A program made the translations under genes and the position numbers. Below are positions 1 to 6,197 of a stretch of 8,659 nt of DNA, one piece after another (positions within the stretch are counted from its first letter, which is position 1; each line of letters opens with the position of its first letter). This DNA comes from UBA5287 sp041672395 (lineage in GTDB: Bacteria > Bacteroidota > Bacteroidia > Bacteroidales > Dysgonomonadaceae): assembly GCA_041672395.1 (NCBI GenBank), contig JBAYZS010000077.1:1-8659 (forward strand), given 5' to 3'. Under the pieces are notes generated by a model, which saw only the letters and a program-made list of their open reading frames with translations, did no database searches and was not told the origin of the DNA.

Positions 1-638
1 AGAGCCCAGGCACGTCATCCCAAGAGTAGCCTCATGGCGATTCCTACGATTATAAGATTGCTTTACAGTACTGCAATCAGAATTAGCGAAGCATTAAATA
101 TAAAGATGAAAGACATCAACTTCAAAAGGCATGTCATAGTCTTGAACAAAACGAAAAATGGATCGCAGAGGTTGGCACCTATAAATAGATCCATGGAAAC
201 CGTGATAAGGCAATACCTTGAATATCGGGACAGGATCGGACTGTCTAACTTAGCCTCACCAGAATCTTATTTGTTCGTGTCCACTTTAGGAAACCAATGC
301 AAAAGAGACACTATTTATCGCTGGTTTGAGATCGTAAGGGAAAAAGCCGGGATACCGTACAAGGGGAACCATGAAGGGCCCAGGATTCACGATATCCGGC
401 ATACTGCATGTGTGTCCATTCCCTTGTTAAAATGCTTGCATCAGGAACAGATATTTACTGTTATCTACCAATGCTGTCCATGTTCATGGGGCATAAAAAT
501 ATTTATGACACGGAAACATACTTGAGGTTGACCCGGGAGCATTATCCAGACTTGATGAAAATGGATGCGTCAGTAATATCTGGGATAACCAAAGTACTAT
601 CTCGTTCACTAATAATTAAAACAAATGGAAACATATAA
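1..638 (+). pseudogene. Tyrosine recombinase, 5' end outside window, frameshifted
   Basis: This is the catalytic domain of a phage-integrase-family tyrosine recombinase; it is open from base 1, so its N-terminal DNA-binding part lies left of the window. Visible catalytic elements are the first Arg in AIRISEAL (about base 79), the beta-hairpin Lys in KTKNG (about 148-162), and HDIRH (388-402). The frame then breaks. Frame 1 runs on into nonsense to 525, while the true C-terminus continues in frame 3 with MGHKN and the Tyr in TETYLRL, ending at 636-638. Removing one GT unit from the TGTGTG run at 409-414 restores a normal ...RHTACVHSL... sequence, so a 2-base insertion is the likely lesion. Broken this way, neither fragment holds the full catalytic set. 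Its last 14 bases overlap the next recombinase start. By position it would be the second gene of a recombinase trio. A sequencing error is the main alternative. Confidence 0.85.
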
Positions 639-1650
639 AGATTTTGCATTTGCTCTTCAATGCTTCTTTCAGGATTACCTGGTAAAAGAATGTGGGGCAA
701 GCCATAATACAATCAGGTCTTACAGGGATACTTTCGTGCAATTTATTGATTTTATGCATATCCAATATAAAACTTCCCCGGATAAAATAACATTTGGAAC
801 AATCAATAAAGACGTGATCCTTGATTTTCTTGAATGGCTTCACAATAACAGGAAATGTGGTTCGCGAACCCGAAACCAACGCTACGCGGCCATACGTTCG
901 TTTTTTAAATACATGCTTTATGTTGATCCTGTCCACCTGTCCCAATGGAAAATTATATGTTCCTTAAAACTGGCAAGGGAAGAGAAAGGTACTATAAAAT
1001 ACCTGAGTGTCAATGGTGTGGAATGTCTATTAGAACAAGCCAATTTGAAGACACGCAAAGGACGTCGTGACCTTACGATGTTGTCTCTTCTGTACAATAG
1101 TGGGGCACGCGTACAAGAACTGATAGACCTCACTCCTTTATCAGTAAGGAAAATCAAGCCTTATTATATTGAACTCATTGGCAAGGGGGCCAAAAAGCGT
1201 ATTGTCCCCATAGAAGAAACAATGATGAAACTTCTGATATCCTATATGGAGGAAAATAGATTGAATATGCCAGGGATGGAGCATCATCCATTGTTCTTCA
1301 ATGCCTGGGGGAGCAAGCTGACTAATCCCGGTATAACATATATACTGCAAAAATACGTGGTTGAAGCCAAGAAAGCAGAGCCAGAGCTAATACCTCAAAA
1401 TATTAGCCCACATATATTAAGGCATTCTCGTGCTATGCATCTTTTACAAGCCGGAGTGAACTTGGTTTATATCCGTGACATACTAGGGCACGTTTCTATA
1501 CAAACAACGGAAATTTATGCTCGAGCCGACTCAAAATGTAAACAGATCGCGTTAGAAAAGGCATACGAGGATATAGGCATAAAAGAACCTGAAATTAAAA
1601 ATTGGGAAAAAGATCCAAAATTGAAGTTATTCCTCAAGAGCCTTTGCTAA
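625..1650 (+). CDS. Tyrosine recombinase, last gene of a tandem array (RIT type, RitC-like)
   Basis: This complete 341-residue tyrosine recombinase catalyses site-specific strand exchange through a 3'-phosphotyrosine intermediate. Residues about 8-105 form the SAM-like core-binding domain (HNTIRSYRDTF, then RNQRYAAIRSFFKY). Residues about 125-310 form the catalytic domain: Arg162 (SGARVQEL), Lys187 (GKGAKKR), His263 and Arg266 (HILRH), His289 (LGHVS) and Tyr298 (TTEIYARAD). All expected catalytic residues are present, so the protein should be active. The ATG at 625 lies inside the end of the preceding recombinase gene (14-base overlap), which suggests translational coupling; there is no clear Shine-Dalgarno site, as is usual in Bacteroidota. 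Overlapping tandem recombinases are typical of RIT elements, where three different recombinases act together. That assignment is inference because the first gene is not in the window. XerC-like naming by annotation pipelines would describe the fold only, since nothing suggests chromosome dimer resolution. Confidence 0.93.
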   Translation: METYKDFAFALQCFFQDYLVKECGASHNTIRSYRDTFVQFIDFMHIQYKTSPDKITFGTINKDVILDFLEWLHNNRKCGSRTRNQRYAAIRSFFKYMLYVDPVHLSQWKIICSLKLAREEKGTIKYLSVNGVECLLEQANLKTRKGRRDLTMLSLLYNSGARVQELIDLTPLSVRKIKPYYIELIGKGAKKRIVPIEETMMKLLISYMEENRLNMPGMEHHPLFFNAWGSKLTNPGITYILQKYVVEAKKAEPELIPQNISPHILRHSRAMHLLQAGVNLVYIRDILGHVSIQTTEIYARADSKCKQIALEKAYEDIGIKEPEIKNWEKDPKLKLFLKSLC

Positions 1651-1662
1651 TCAAGGATATTA

Positions 1663-1757
1663 TTATCAAAAGTAATTTTTCAAAGTAACTCATATAACTT
1701 GTTGAATAATAGGCAAAGTTTTATAACCGCTTTGGATAATCGGATACTTTGGATAAT
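1663..1757 (+). repeat. Short repeats in the non-coding end of the recombinase element
   Basis: CTTTGGATAAT occurs twice in direct orientation at 1730-1740 and 1747-1757, a 17-base period. TTATCAAAAG occurs at 1663-1672 and again exactly 100 bases later at 1763-1772, as the left half of the palindrome core. Each copy is associated with GTAATTTTT: directly after the first (1672-1680), and after the second palindrome arm (1786-1794). Repeats like this at the end of a tyrosine-recombinase element could be arm-type or core-type binding sites; that function is inference. Confidence 0.5.
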
Positions 1758-1796
1758 ACCTGTTATCAAAAGCTTTTGATAACAGGTAATTTTTTC
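1757..1796 (+). terminator. Perfect 32-bp palindrome with T-run, at the recombinase/IS66 junction
   Basis: Bases 1757-1772 (TACCTGTTATCAAAAG) are exactly complementary to 1773-1788 with no spacer, and TTTTTT follows at 1790-1795. On the + strand this could act as an intrinsic terminator for the recombinase genes, 107 bases after their last stop; a real RNA hairpin would open a few central base pairs as a loop. On the - strand there is no T-run beyond the palindrome. Bases 1773-1788 read on the - strand also fit the tnpC reading frame (NYL...), so the structure straddles the element boundary and may be a recombination site instead of, or as well as, a terminator. Confidence 0.55.
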
Positions 1797-3229
1797 TTCC
1801 AAGGGCAAGAGGACGTATACTGTTTTCGGCCATATTGTTGTCAATGCGATAACGGCCGTCAAGATGATAACGCGAGAGGCGATGATAGATGTCATAGGGT
1901 ATATTTGATCGCTTTTCCCATTCGCCCCTTGGGCATCACATGAGGATATTCTCTTACCAACCATTTTTCGAAGGAGACCATGATGGGATAAGATAGTCTT
2001 TCTCGCAGATCGGCTCGCTCCGGGTATGACAGATTTTTATCATCTGCCTCTCTTTCGACGGCATAAAGTAATCCAATCTGCTCCAAGGCGTACTCTGCCC
2101 GGGGTTTATCTTCTTTGAGTGCCTCTTCAAATTTTCGCAGGACATGAGCCCAGCAGCCTAAAGGAAGCACTCCTTTCTTGTCTTCGTAAACTTTATAGGC
2201 TTCGTAACCATCGGTCTGAAGCGCTCCACGGAAGTCTTTCAACAATGGAAGAACAACCTTTTGGGCACGTGAACCCTTATCGTAATGAAAAAAGACCAGA
2301 GGTTCCATCACGCTGCGAACCATCCAGATATATCCTTTGACTGCTTTATGCTTCTCTTCATTAACAACGGGCAGCGTAGTTTCGTCCACTTGGATGTAAT
2401 CGGAGGCAAGCACCATCTCTTTTAGTCTGTAGTAAAGGGGACGGAGCAGGTCGGCTGTCTCCTTGAACCAGTCATTTACAGTGGTTGCGGGAAGACTAAC
2501 CCCCATTTGCTTCAGCATCTGAATCTGACGATAAAAAGGAAGATGATACACATATTTTCCAACCATCAGCTCGGCTAAAAGCGTGGCTCCTGCATAGCTG
2601 CGTGCTATGGGCTGATAAATGGCCGGGAGTTTTGCTATGACAATGGATGAAGCCTCTTGTGATTGTTTATTCTTTTTTACATATTTATGACGAATAATCC
2701 TTCGTACGTAGCATTTACCGGGTTCGTGCTCCAGAACTTCCGTTACTTCAGGGTCCAGTTCCGTCCAGTCCTGCAGGTTTTGGATTGATTCCTCAGGGTA
2801 AAGATGTTCCTCTATACGCGCAAGATCTTCGGATAAGGGATTGCGCACAGGCTTTCTTCTTATCTTTTCCTTTTCTCGTCTCTGCCTGAACGATACGATC
2901 TCTTTTTGAGCTTCTTCGACCAACTTTTGTTCTTCAGGCAACAGGTCAAGTCCTTCAAAGTCTATGGCACGCTGGCGGGGATCTTCTTTAATAAAACGCT
3001 CACTGGATTGACCCCACACACGTCTTTTGAGGTATACAACCTGACTTTCCAATGAGACAATCTTTTCATTTTGGCGGGCAATGGTTTGTTCATAGCCGGA
3101 TTTTAATGCATCAACATCTGTGCGATCTTCCAGCTTGCCTTTCAAAAGACTGTTCTCCTTATATAAACGATCGCATCTGTCCAGAAGGATATTCAAAAGT
3201 TCATTTGTTGTTTCAGGAGGTTTCGGCAT
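1773..3229 (-). pseudogene. tnpC: IS66 family transposase TnpC, frameshifted and 3'-truncated
   Basis: This is the DDE transposase of an IS66 element. The open frame (3229 to 1892) encodes 445 residues, against roughly 510-530 for the family. It has an N-terminal coiled-coil region (about 10-70), the conserved LKRRVWGQSSERF (67-79), a charged linker, and the catalytic core with Asp282 (IQVDETTLP), Asp340 (QTDGYEAYK) and the GCWAHVLRKFEEA block (358-370). A 1-base frameshift near 1894 ends it at KYTL. Skipping one base restores KYTLDIYHRL, then GRYRIDNN, MAENSIRP and GRKNYL, which carry the catalytic Glu (codon at 1825-1827). IS66 similarity ends at about 1772 in the palindrome, so roughly the last 70 residues are missing. 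With the Glu out of frame and the C-terminus gone, it should be inactive. It lies 82 bases after tnpB. Confidence 0.9.
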
Positions 3230-3311
3230 CTGTATCTTTTCATTATAATGAGAGTAAAGATACGGATTATCTACAACATATGCAAGATAATAATAGACTA
3301 ATTTCGTTTAT

Positions 3312-3662
3312 TTATGCGGGTTTCCAACGTTTTTTCTGTTTGTGTTTTTTAGGATCTAGACCCTGCACCATAAGCATTAGATTTTGCCAGGAGAACGGAT
3401 GAGATTGCTCGTTTTCATCAAAACCGGGAAGCGTAAAAGTTCCTTCTTCCAGTTTGAGATGATAGATAACCAATCCGCCACCTTCCATATGCAAAGCCTT
3501 CAGACTTGTCAAATGGCGGTTGATAAAAATAAAGACATCTCCACTTCTTATATCCTGTCTCATGTGATCATTTACCAAACCGCTAAGCGTGTAAAAACCT
3601 TTTCGCATATCAGCAGGAAAAGGATAGAGGTAATAGCGCATCGAATCGTTCAAATTAAACAT
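3312..3662 (-). CDS. tnpB: IS66 family accessory protein TnpB
   Basis: This complete 116-residue protein is the IS66 'Orf2' accessory protein, needed with TnpA and TnpC for transposition; its biochemical role is poorly defined. The N-terminus MFNLNDSMRYYLYPFP, the DMRKGFYTLSGLV block (18-30), the GDVFIFINRHLTSLK strand-rich block (41-55), GGLVIYHLKLEEGTF (62-76) and the basic tail KKHKQKKRW are all typical. Length is normal and there are no internal stops. The start at 3662 lies two bases after the tnpA stop codon (3667-3665), so translational coupling is likely. It appears undamaged even though the transposase gene downstream is broken. Confidence 0.95.
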   Translation of the reverse strand: MFNLNDSMRYYLYPFPADMRKGFYTLSGLVNDHMRQDIRSGDVFIFINRHLTSLKALHMEGGGLVIYHLKLEEGTFTLPGFDENEQSHPFSWQNLMLMVQGLDPKKHKQKKRWKPA

Positions 3663-3664
3663 AA

Positions 3665-4018
3665 CTACAGAGATAAAAGGATGAGTGATTGTAGTTTTTT
3701 AATCTCAGTAGTGGCAGGTATGCGAACCATTATACCGTTGGGATAAACGATCTCCATCATATCAGATGATGGCAGATGATTTGCCCGGGAAGGTTTCTCA
3801 AAGCAGTTAGCTTTGCTCATAGATGTTCCACCTGAATTGAAAACAATGGGAACAAAACCTGAAGGAGGTGTTGACTTCCTCTCTAAAGTCTTATGTTTAT
3901 TTCGCCAGTAATAAAACTTGTTCTCAGCAATGCCCTCATTCCTGCAAAAGTACTTTATGCATAATCCGCTGGATTTATAGCGTTCATACATACTTTCAAA
4001 ATCTTGTAAGTTCCACAT
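3665..4018 (-). CDS. tnpA: IS66 family accessory protein TnpA (HTH)
   Basis: This is the IS66 'Orf1' protein, 117 residues from the ATG at 4018 (MWNLQDFESMYERYK). Residues about 6-45 resemble the helix-turn-helix seen in IS66/IS3 OrfA proteins (LCIKYFCRNEGIAENKFYYW), and the C-terminal half (about 85-117) has the IS66 TnpA block EIVYPNGIMVRIP. A longer frame with a TTG start at 4036 exists, but that TTG lies inside the TATCTTTG promoter box (4041-4034), so the ATG is preferred. In the family it is presumed to bind element DNA. It is the first gene of the tnpABC operon and appears intact. Confidence 0.9.
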   Translation of the reverse strand: MWNLQDFESMYERYKSSGLCIKYFCRNEGIAENKFYYWRNKHKTLERKSTPPSGFVPIVFNSGGTSMSKANCFEKPSRANHLPSSDMMEIVYPNGIMVRIPATTEIKKLQSLILLSL

Positions 4019-4033
4019 ATCTCTTTTTTTAAG

Positions 4034-4058
4034 CAAAGATATGGAGACTTAAAGTCTC
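4034..4058 (-). promoter_or_regulatory. Predicted tnpABC promoter with operator-like palindrome
   Basis: On the - strand, TATCTTTG (4041-4034) matches the Bacteroidota -7 consensus TAnnTTTG and would start transcription about 10 bases before the tnpA ATG. A good TTTG -33 box is not evident at the usual distance. Directly upstream, bases 4044-4058 form an inverted repeat, GAGACTT/A/AAGTCTC, placed where the -33 to -7 spacer would be. It could bind a repressor such as the HTH protein TnpA; that is inference only. Confidence 0.45.
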
Positions 4059-4086
4059 GTTGGAACGTGGTTCACCGAATGGTTAC

Positions 4087-4470
4087 ATTAAAATGAAAGT
4101 AAAGAAGAAAAAAATCGACATTTCTTCAAGGAGGGAGTTTAATATTAATTTAACCTAATTACCTTACCCCTGCAAAAAAGAAATAACTTTTAGAAGATTT
4201 TTCAAAATCAACAACTATAAAGGAGTGGAAACTCAGAAATCAACATCAGAATAATTATTAATCTTATGGTCAAGACGATATTAAATAGTTTTTAAGCTTT
4301 AAAAAAAACAGAAAGAGAATGAATATATAAAATTATAATTGTGTTTAAAGTCTTGACTATCTTATTAGATTTCAACATTGATTAGTTTTCTGATTTGTTT
4401 AGCAGTTTCAAACTAGATAATAACTTGCATTAAATTAAAATTTCCATGGATTATTTTCATAACCAATTAA
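4087..4470. other. AT-rich intergenic stretch without recognisable gene
   Basis: About 385 bases lie between the presumed IS66 end and the tRNA-Lys terminator. The stretch is strongly AT-rich, with stop codons in all frames and no reading frame that looks coding. I see no tRNA, no array-like repeat, and no second copy of the tRNA 3' end that would suggest an attachment site. It may be decayed sequence between the mobile block and the conserved chromosome. Confidence 0.6.
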
Positions 4471-4498
4471 AAAAGACCAACTGTTTAGTTGGTCTTTT
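4465..4498 (-). terminator. Intrinsic terminator after tRNA-Lys
   Basis: Bases 4471-4482 (AAAAGACCAACT) pair perfectly with 4487-4498 (AGTTGGTCTTTT) across a 4-base loop. On the - strand the GC-containing stem runs into TTTTTT, as expected for an intrinsic terminator located right after the tRNA 3' end. The + strand also has TTTT after the stem, so weak bidirectional action is possible. Confidence 0.85.
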
Positions 4499-4500
4499 CG

Positions 4501-4573
4501 TGATCCGCCTGGGGCTCGAACCCAGGACCCCATCCTTAAAAGGGATGTGCTCTACCTTCTGAGCTAGCGAATC
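4501..4573 (-). tRNA. tRNA-Lys (anticodon UUU)
   Basis: This is a 73-nt cloverleaf. The acceptor stem GATTCGC pairs with GCGGATC with one T-G wobble, and the discriminator base is A. The D-stem is GCTC/GAGC. The anticodon stem CATCC/GGATG holds the loop CTTTTAA, whose central TTT decodes AAA/AAG lysine codons. The variable loop is 5 nt, and the T-arm is CTGGG-TTCGAGC-CCCAG. CCA is not encoded (the next bases are CGA), so it must be added by nucleotidyltransferase. It has its own promoter upstream and a terminator directly downstream. Confidence 0.97.
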
Positions 4574-4603
4574 ATCCTAAGTACTTTCTTACAAAAGCGA
4601 GTG

Positions 4604-4634
4604 CAAAGATACATCTTAAGTTTTAAAATTCCAA
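4604..4634 (-). promoter_or_regulatory. Predicted promoter of tRNA-Lys
   Basis: On the - strand, TATCTTTG (4611-4604) is a full match to the Bacteroidota -7 element, with TTGG (4634-4631) 19 bases upstream as the -33 element. Transcription would begin near 4598, about 25 bases before the mature tRNA 5' end. This makes the tRNA independent of the ahcY transcript upstream. Confidence 0.7.
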
Positions 4635-4683
4635 GATTTAAACGGATAAAATTGTATCTTTTTGAAATTAATTTTATAACTTA

Positions 4684-6102
4684 TTAATATCGATAATGTT
4701 CTGCTTTGAAAGGTCCCCCGACAGAAACACCTATATAATTGGCTTGTTTTGGTGTAAGAACCGTTAGTCTTACTCCTATTTGCGCTAGATGTAAACGGGC
4801 TACTTCTTCATCCAAATGCTTTGGTAAACGGTAAACACCGACTTCGTAATTATTTTTCCAAAGATCAATTTGAGCCAAAGTTTGATTTGTAAAAGAATTG
4901 CTCATCACAAATGAGGGATGACCAGTTGCGCAACCTAAATTAACCAACCTTCCTTCTGCAAGTAGAAAAATAGAATTTCCTGCAGGAAAGATATATTTAT
5001 CGACTTGAGGTTTAATATTCACATGTTTTATGCCAGGAAATTTAACCAGTTTATCTACTTGAATTTCATTATCAAAGTGACCAATATTGCAGACAATTGA
5101 TTGATCTTTCATTTCTTGTAAATGTTCGATAGTGATTACATCGCAATTTCCCGTAGTCGTTACAAAAATATTGCCTTCTTTTACTGCTTCTTCCATTGTT
5201 GTTACTTCAAAACCTTCCATAGCTGCTTGTAATGCACAGATAGGATCTATTTCTGTAACTATAACTCTTGCTCCATAAGAACGCATAGAAATAGCACAGC
5301 CTTTTCCTACATCACCATAACCTAAAACAACAACAACTTTTCCAGCAATCATTACATCTGTAGCACGTTTAATACCATCAGCAAGTGACTCACGACAACC
5401 ATAAAGATTATCGAATTTTGATTTTGTGACTGAATCATTTACATTGATAGCTGGTACTAATAATTCATTTTTCTCCATCATCTGATATAAACGATGTACA
5501 CCAGTAGTTGTCTCTTCGGAGATTCCTTTCAAATCAGCAACCGTTCTATGCCAACGATTTTTATCTTCTTTCAAAATACGGTTTAATGTATCAATTATTG
5601 TCTGTTCCTCATTATTGCTGCCTTTTTGATTAATTGTTTCGGGATTATTTTCAGTTCTATAACCCATATGAACAAGTAAAGATGCATCTCCTCCATCATC
5701 CACAATCAAATTAGGACCTTTTCCATCAGGAAAACGAAGCGCCATATCTGTGCACCACCAGTATTCCTTTAATGACTCACCTTTCCAAGCAAATACAGGA
5801 ATACCTGCTGTGGCAATTGCAGCTGCAGCATGATCTTGAGTAGAAAAAATATTACAACTTGCCCATCTTACATCGGCACCTAATTTTACTAATGTTTCAA
5901 TCAATACCGCTGTTTGAATAGTCATATGGAGAGAGCCCATGATTCGCGCTCCTTTGAGTGGTTTATTGTCTCCATATTTTTGTCTTAATGCCATTAAACC
6001 AGGCATCTCATGCTCAGCTATTTCAATTTCTTTTCGACCAAATTCAGCAAGTGAAATATCTGCAACTTTATAGGGTAATTTTTTTGATAAGTAAGTACTC
6101 AT
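4684..6102 (-). CDS. ahcY: Adenosylhomocysteinase (S-adenosyl-L-homocysteine hydrolase)
   Basis: This cytoplasmic, NAD-dependent enzyme reversibly hydrolyses S-adenosylhomocysteine to adenosine and homocysteine. It removes the inhibitory by-product of methyltransferases and feeds methionine regeneration. The 472-residue length matches the bacterial form with the roughly 40-residue insert (about 145-185). Visible signatures are ASCNIFSTQDHAAAAIA (81-97), DDGGD (135-139), NVNDSVTKSKFDN (220-232), the Rossmann NAD motif GYGDVGKG (261-268), TTTGNCD (315-321), LGCATGHPSFVMS (389-401) and the C-terminal Lys466 and Tyr470 of KAEHYRY, which contact cofactor in the neighbouring subunit. The N-terminus MSTYLSKKLPYKV fits the family. 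Two TAA stops occur in tandem (4686-4681). It is transcribed alone from a promoter at 6135-6142, divergent from the HExxH/msrBA genes. The leader of about 27 bases is too short for an SAH riboswitch. Confidence 0.98.
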   Translation of the reverse strand: MSTYLSKKLPYKVADISLAEFGRKEIEIAEHEMPGLMALRQKYGDNKPLKGARIMGSLHMTIQTAVLIETLVKLGADVRWASCNIFSTQDHAAAAIATAGIPVFAWKGESLKEYWWCTDMALRFPDGKGPNLIVDDGGDASLLVHMGYRTENNPETINQKGSNNEEQTIIDTLNRILKEDKNRWHRTVADLKGISEETTTGVHRLYQMMEKNELLVPAINVNDSVTKSKFDNLYGCRESLADGIKRATDVMIAGKVVVVLGYGDVGKGCAISMRSYGARVIVTEIDPICALQAAMEGFEVTTMEEAVKEGNIFVTTTGNCDVITIEHLQEMKDQSIVCNIGHFDNEIQVDKLVKFPGIKHVNIKPQVDKYIFPAGNSIFLLAEGRLVNLGCATGHPSFVMSNSFTNQTLAQIDLWKNNYEVGVYRLPKHLDEEVARLHLAQIGVRLTVLTPKQANYIGVSVGGPFKAEHYRY

Positions 6103-6134
6103 AATTTAGTATTATTATGTTTTTATTAAACTTA

Positions 6135-6142
6135 CAAAGATA
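6135..6142 (-). promoter_or_regulatory. Predicted ahcY promoter (-7 box)
   Basis: TATCTTTG on the - strand is a full match to the Bacteroidota -7 element, 32 bases upstream of the ahcY ATG. No good TTTG -33 element is seen at 19-21 bases. It faces a + strand -7 box 20 bases away, so the two promoters are divergent and probably overlap in their upstream regions. Confidence 0.6.
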
Positions 6143-6162
6143 CAACATTTATAGAAACTTTT

Positions 6163-6170
6163 TATCTTTG
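6163..6170 (+). promoter_or_regulatory. Predicted promoter of the HExxH protein/msrBA unit (-7 box)
   Basis: TATCTTTG on the + strand matches the -7 consensus, and transcription would start near 6176. This supports the downstream gene starting at the ATG at 6198 and not at the in-frame ATG at 6117, which would lie upstream of the transcript start. The -33 element is not convincing. Confidence 0.5.
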
Positions 6171-6197
6171 ATATATTTTAGGATTAAAAACAAGGAA

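Larger units (their letters stand above)
1..1772 (+). mobile_element. Right part of a recombinase-array (RIT-like) element
   Basis: Two different tyrosine recombinase genes overlap head-to-tail, and no cargo gene follows them. About 120 bases after the last stop, the sequence becomes the broken 3' part of IS66 tnpC on the opposite strand. The right boundary is placed inside the 32-bp palindrome at 1757-1788, because tnpC-like coding sequence can be followed up to about 1772. Short repeats at 1663-1680 and 1730-1757 lie in the non-coding end and may be recombinase binding sites. The left boundary is outside the window. The RIT label rests on gene layout and family resemblance, not on a matched reference. 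Confidence 0.55.
1773..4086 (-). mobile_element. IS66-family insertion sequence, incomplete
   Basis: The element shows tnpA, tnpB and tnpC in standard order, all on the - strand. The tnpA-proximal end may be at 4086: read on the - strand, the sequence there begins GTAACCATTCGG, and IS66 termini are known to begin with GTAA. The other end is missing because tnpC is cut at the palindrome near 1772, so no terminal inverted repeat pair or 8-bp target duplication can be shown. The 8 bases outside 4086 are ATTAAAAT, and I found no copy at the other side of the window's remnant. The family assignment is firm; the 4086 end is tentative. Confidence 0.75.

Noticed and set aside
403..638. Programmed frameshift in the first recombinase.
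   Set aside because: There is no slippery heptamer, and the lesion is best explained by an extra GT in a TGTGTG run.
616..945. Antisense and alternate-frame open frames across the recombinase, tnpC, tnpB and BON genes (for example 616-945, 918-1157, 1749-1943, 2119-2340, 3052-3402, 3384-3746, 7718-7930).
   Set aside because: They lie opposite or inside well-supported genes and show no recognisable protein features.
1786..1800. GTAATTTTTTCTTCC looked like an IS66 GTAA terminal repeat.
   Set aside because: On the - strand it is tnpC coding sequence (GRKNY of the conserved C-terminal block), and it does not match the other presumed end at 4086.
4019..4036. TTG start for tnpA, adding six residues.
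   Set aside because: The TTG lies inside the predicted -7 promoter box, and the ATG at 4018 gives a typical TnpA N-terminus.
4501..4573. tRNA-Lys as the attachment site of the mobile block.
   Set aside because: The mobile genes lie on its 3' side but more than 400 bases away, and I found no second copy of the tRNA 3' end in the window.
6103..6134. SAH riboswitch in front of ahcY.
   Set aside because: The predicted leader is only about 27 bases, too short for any known SAH riboswitch fold.
6117..6197. Upstream ATG for the HExxH protein, adding 27 residues.
   Set aside because: It lies before the predicted transcription start and overlaps the divergent ahcY promoter region; the MRIYYTK start at 6198 has a purine-rich site in front.
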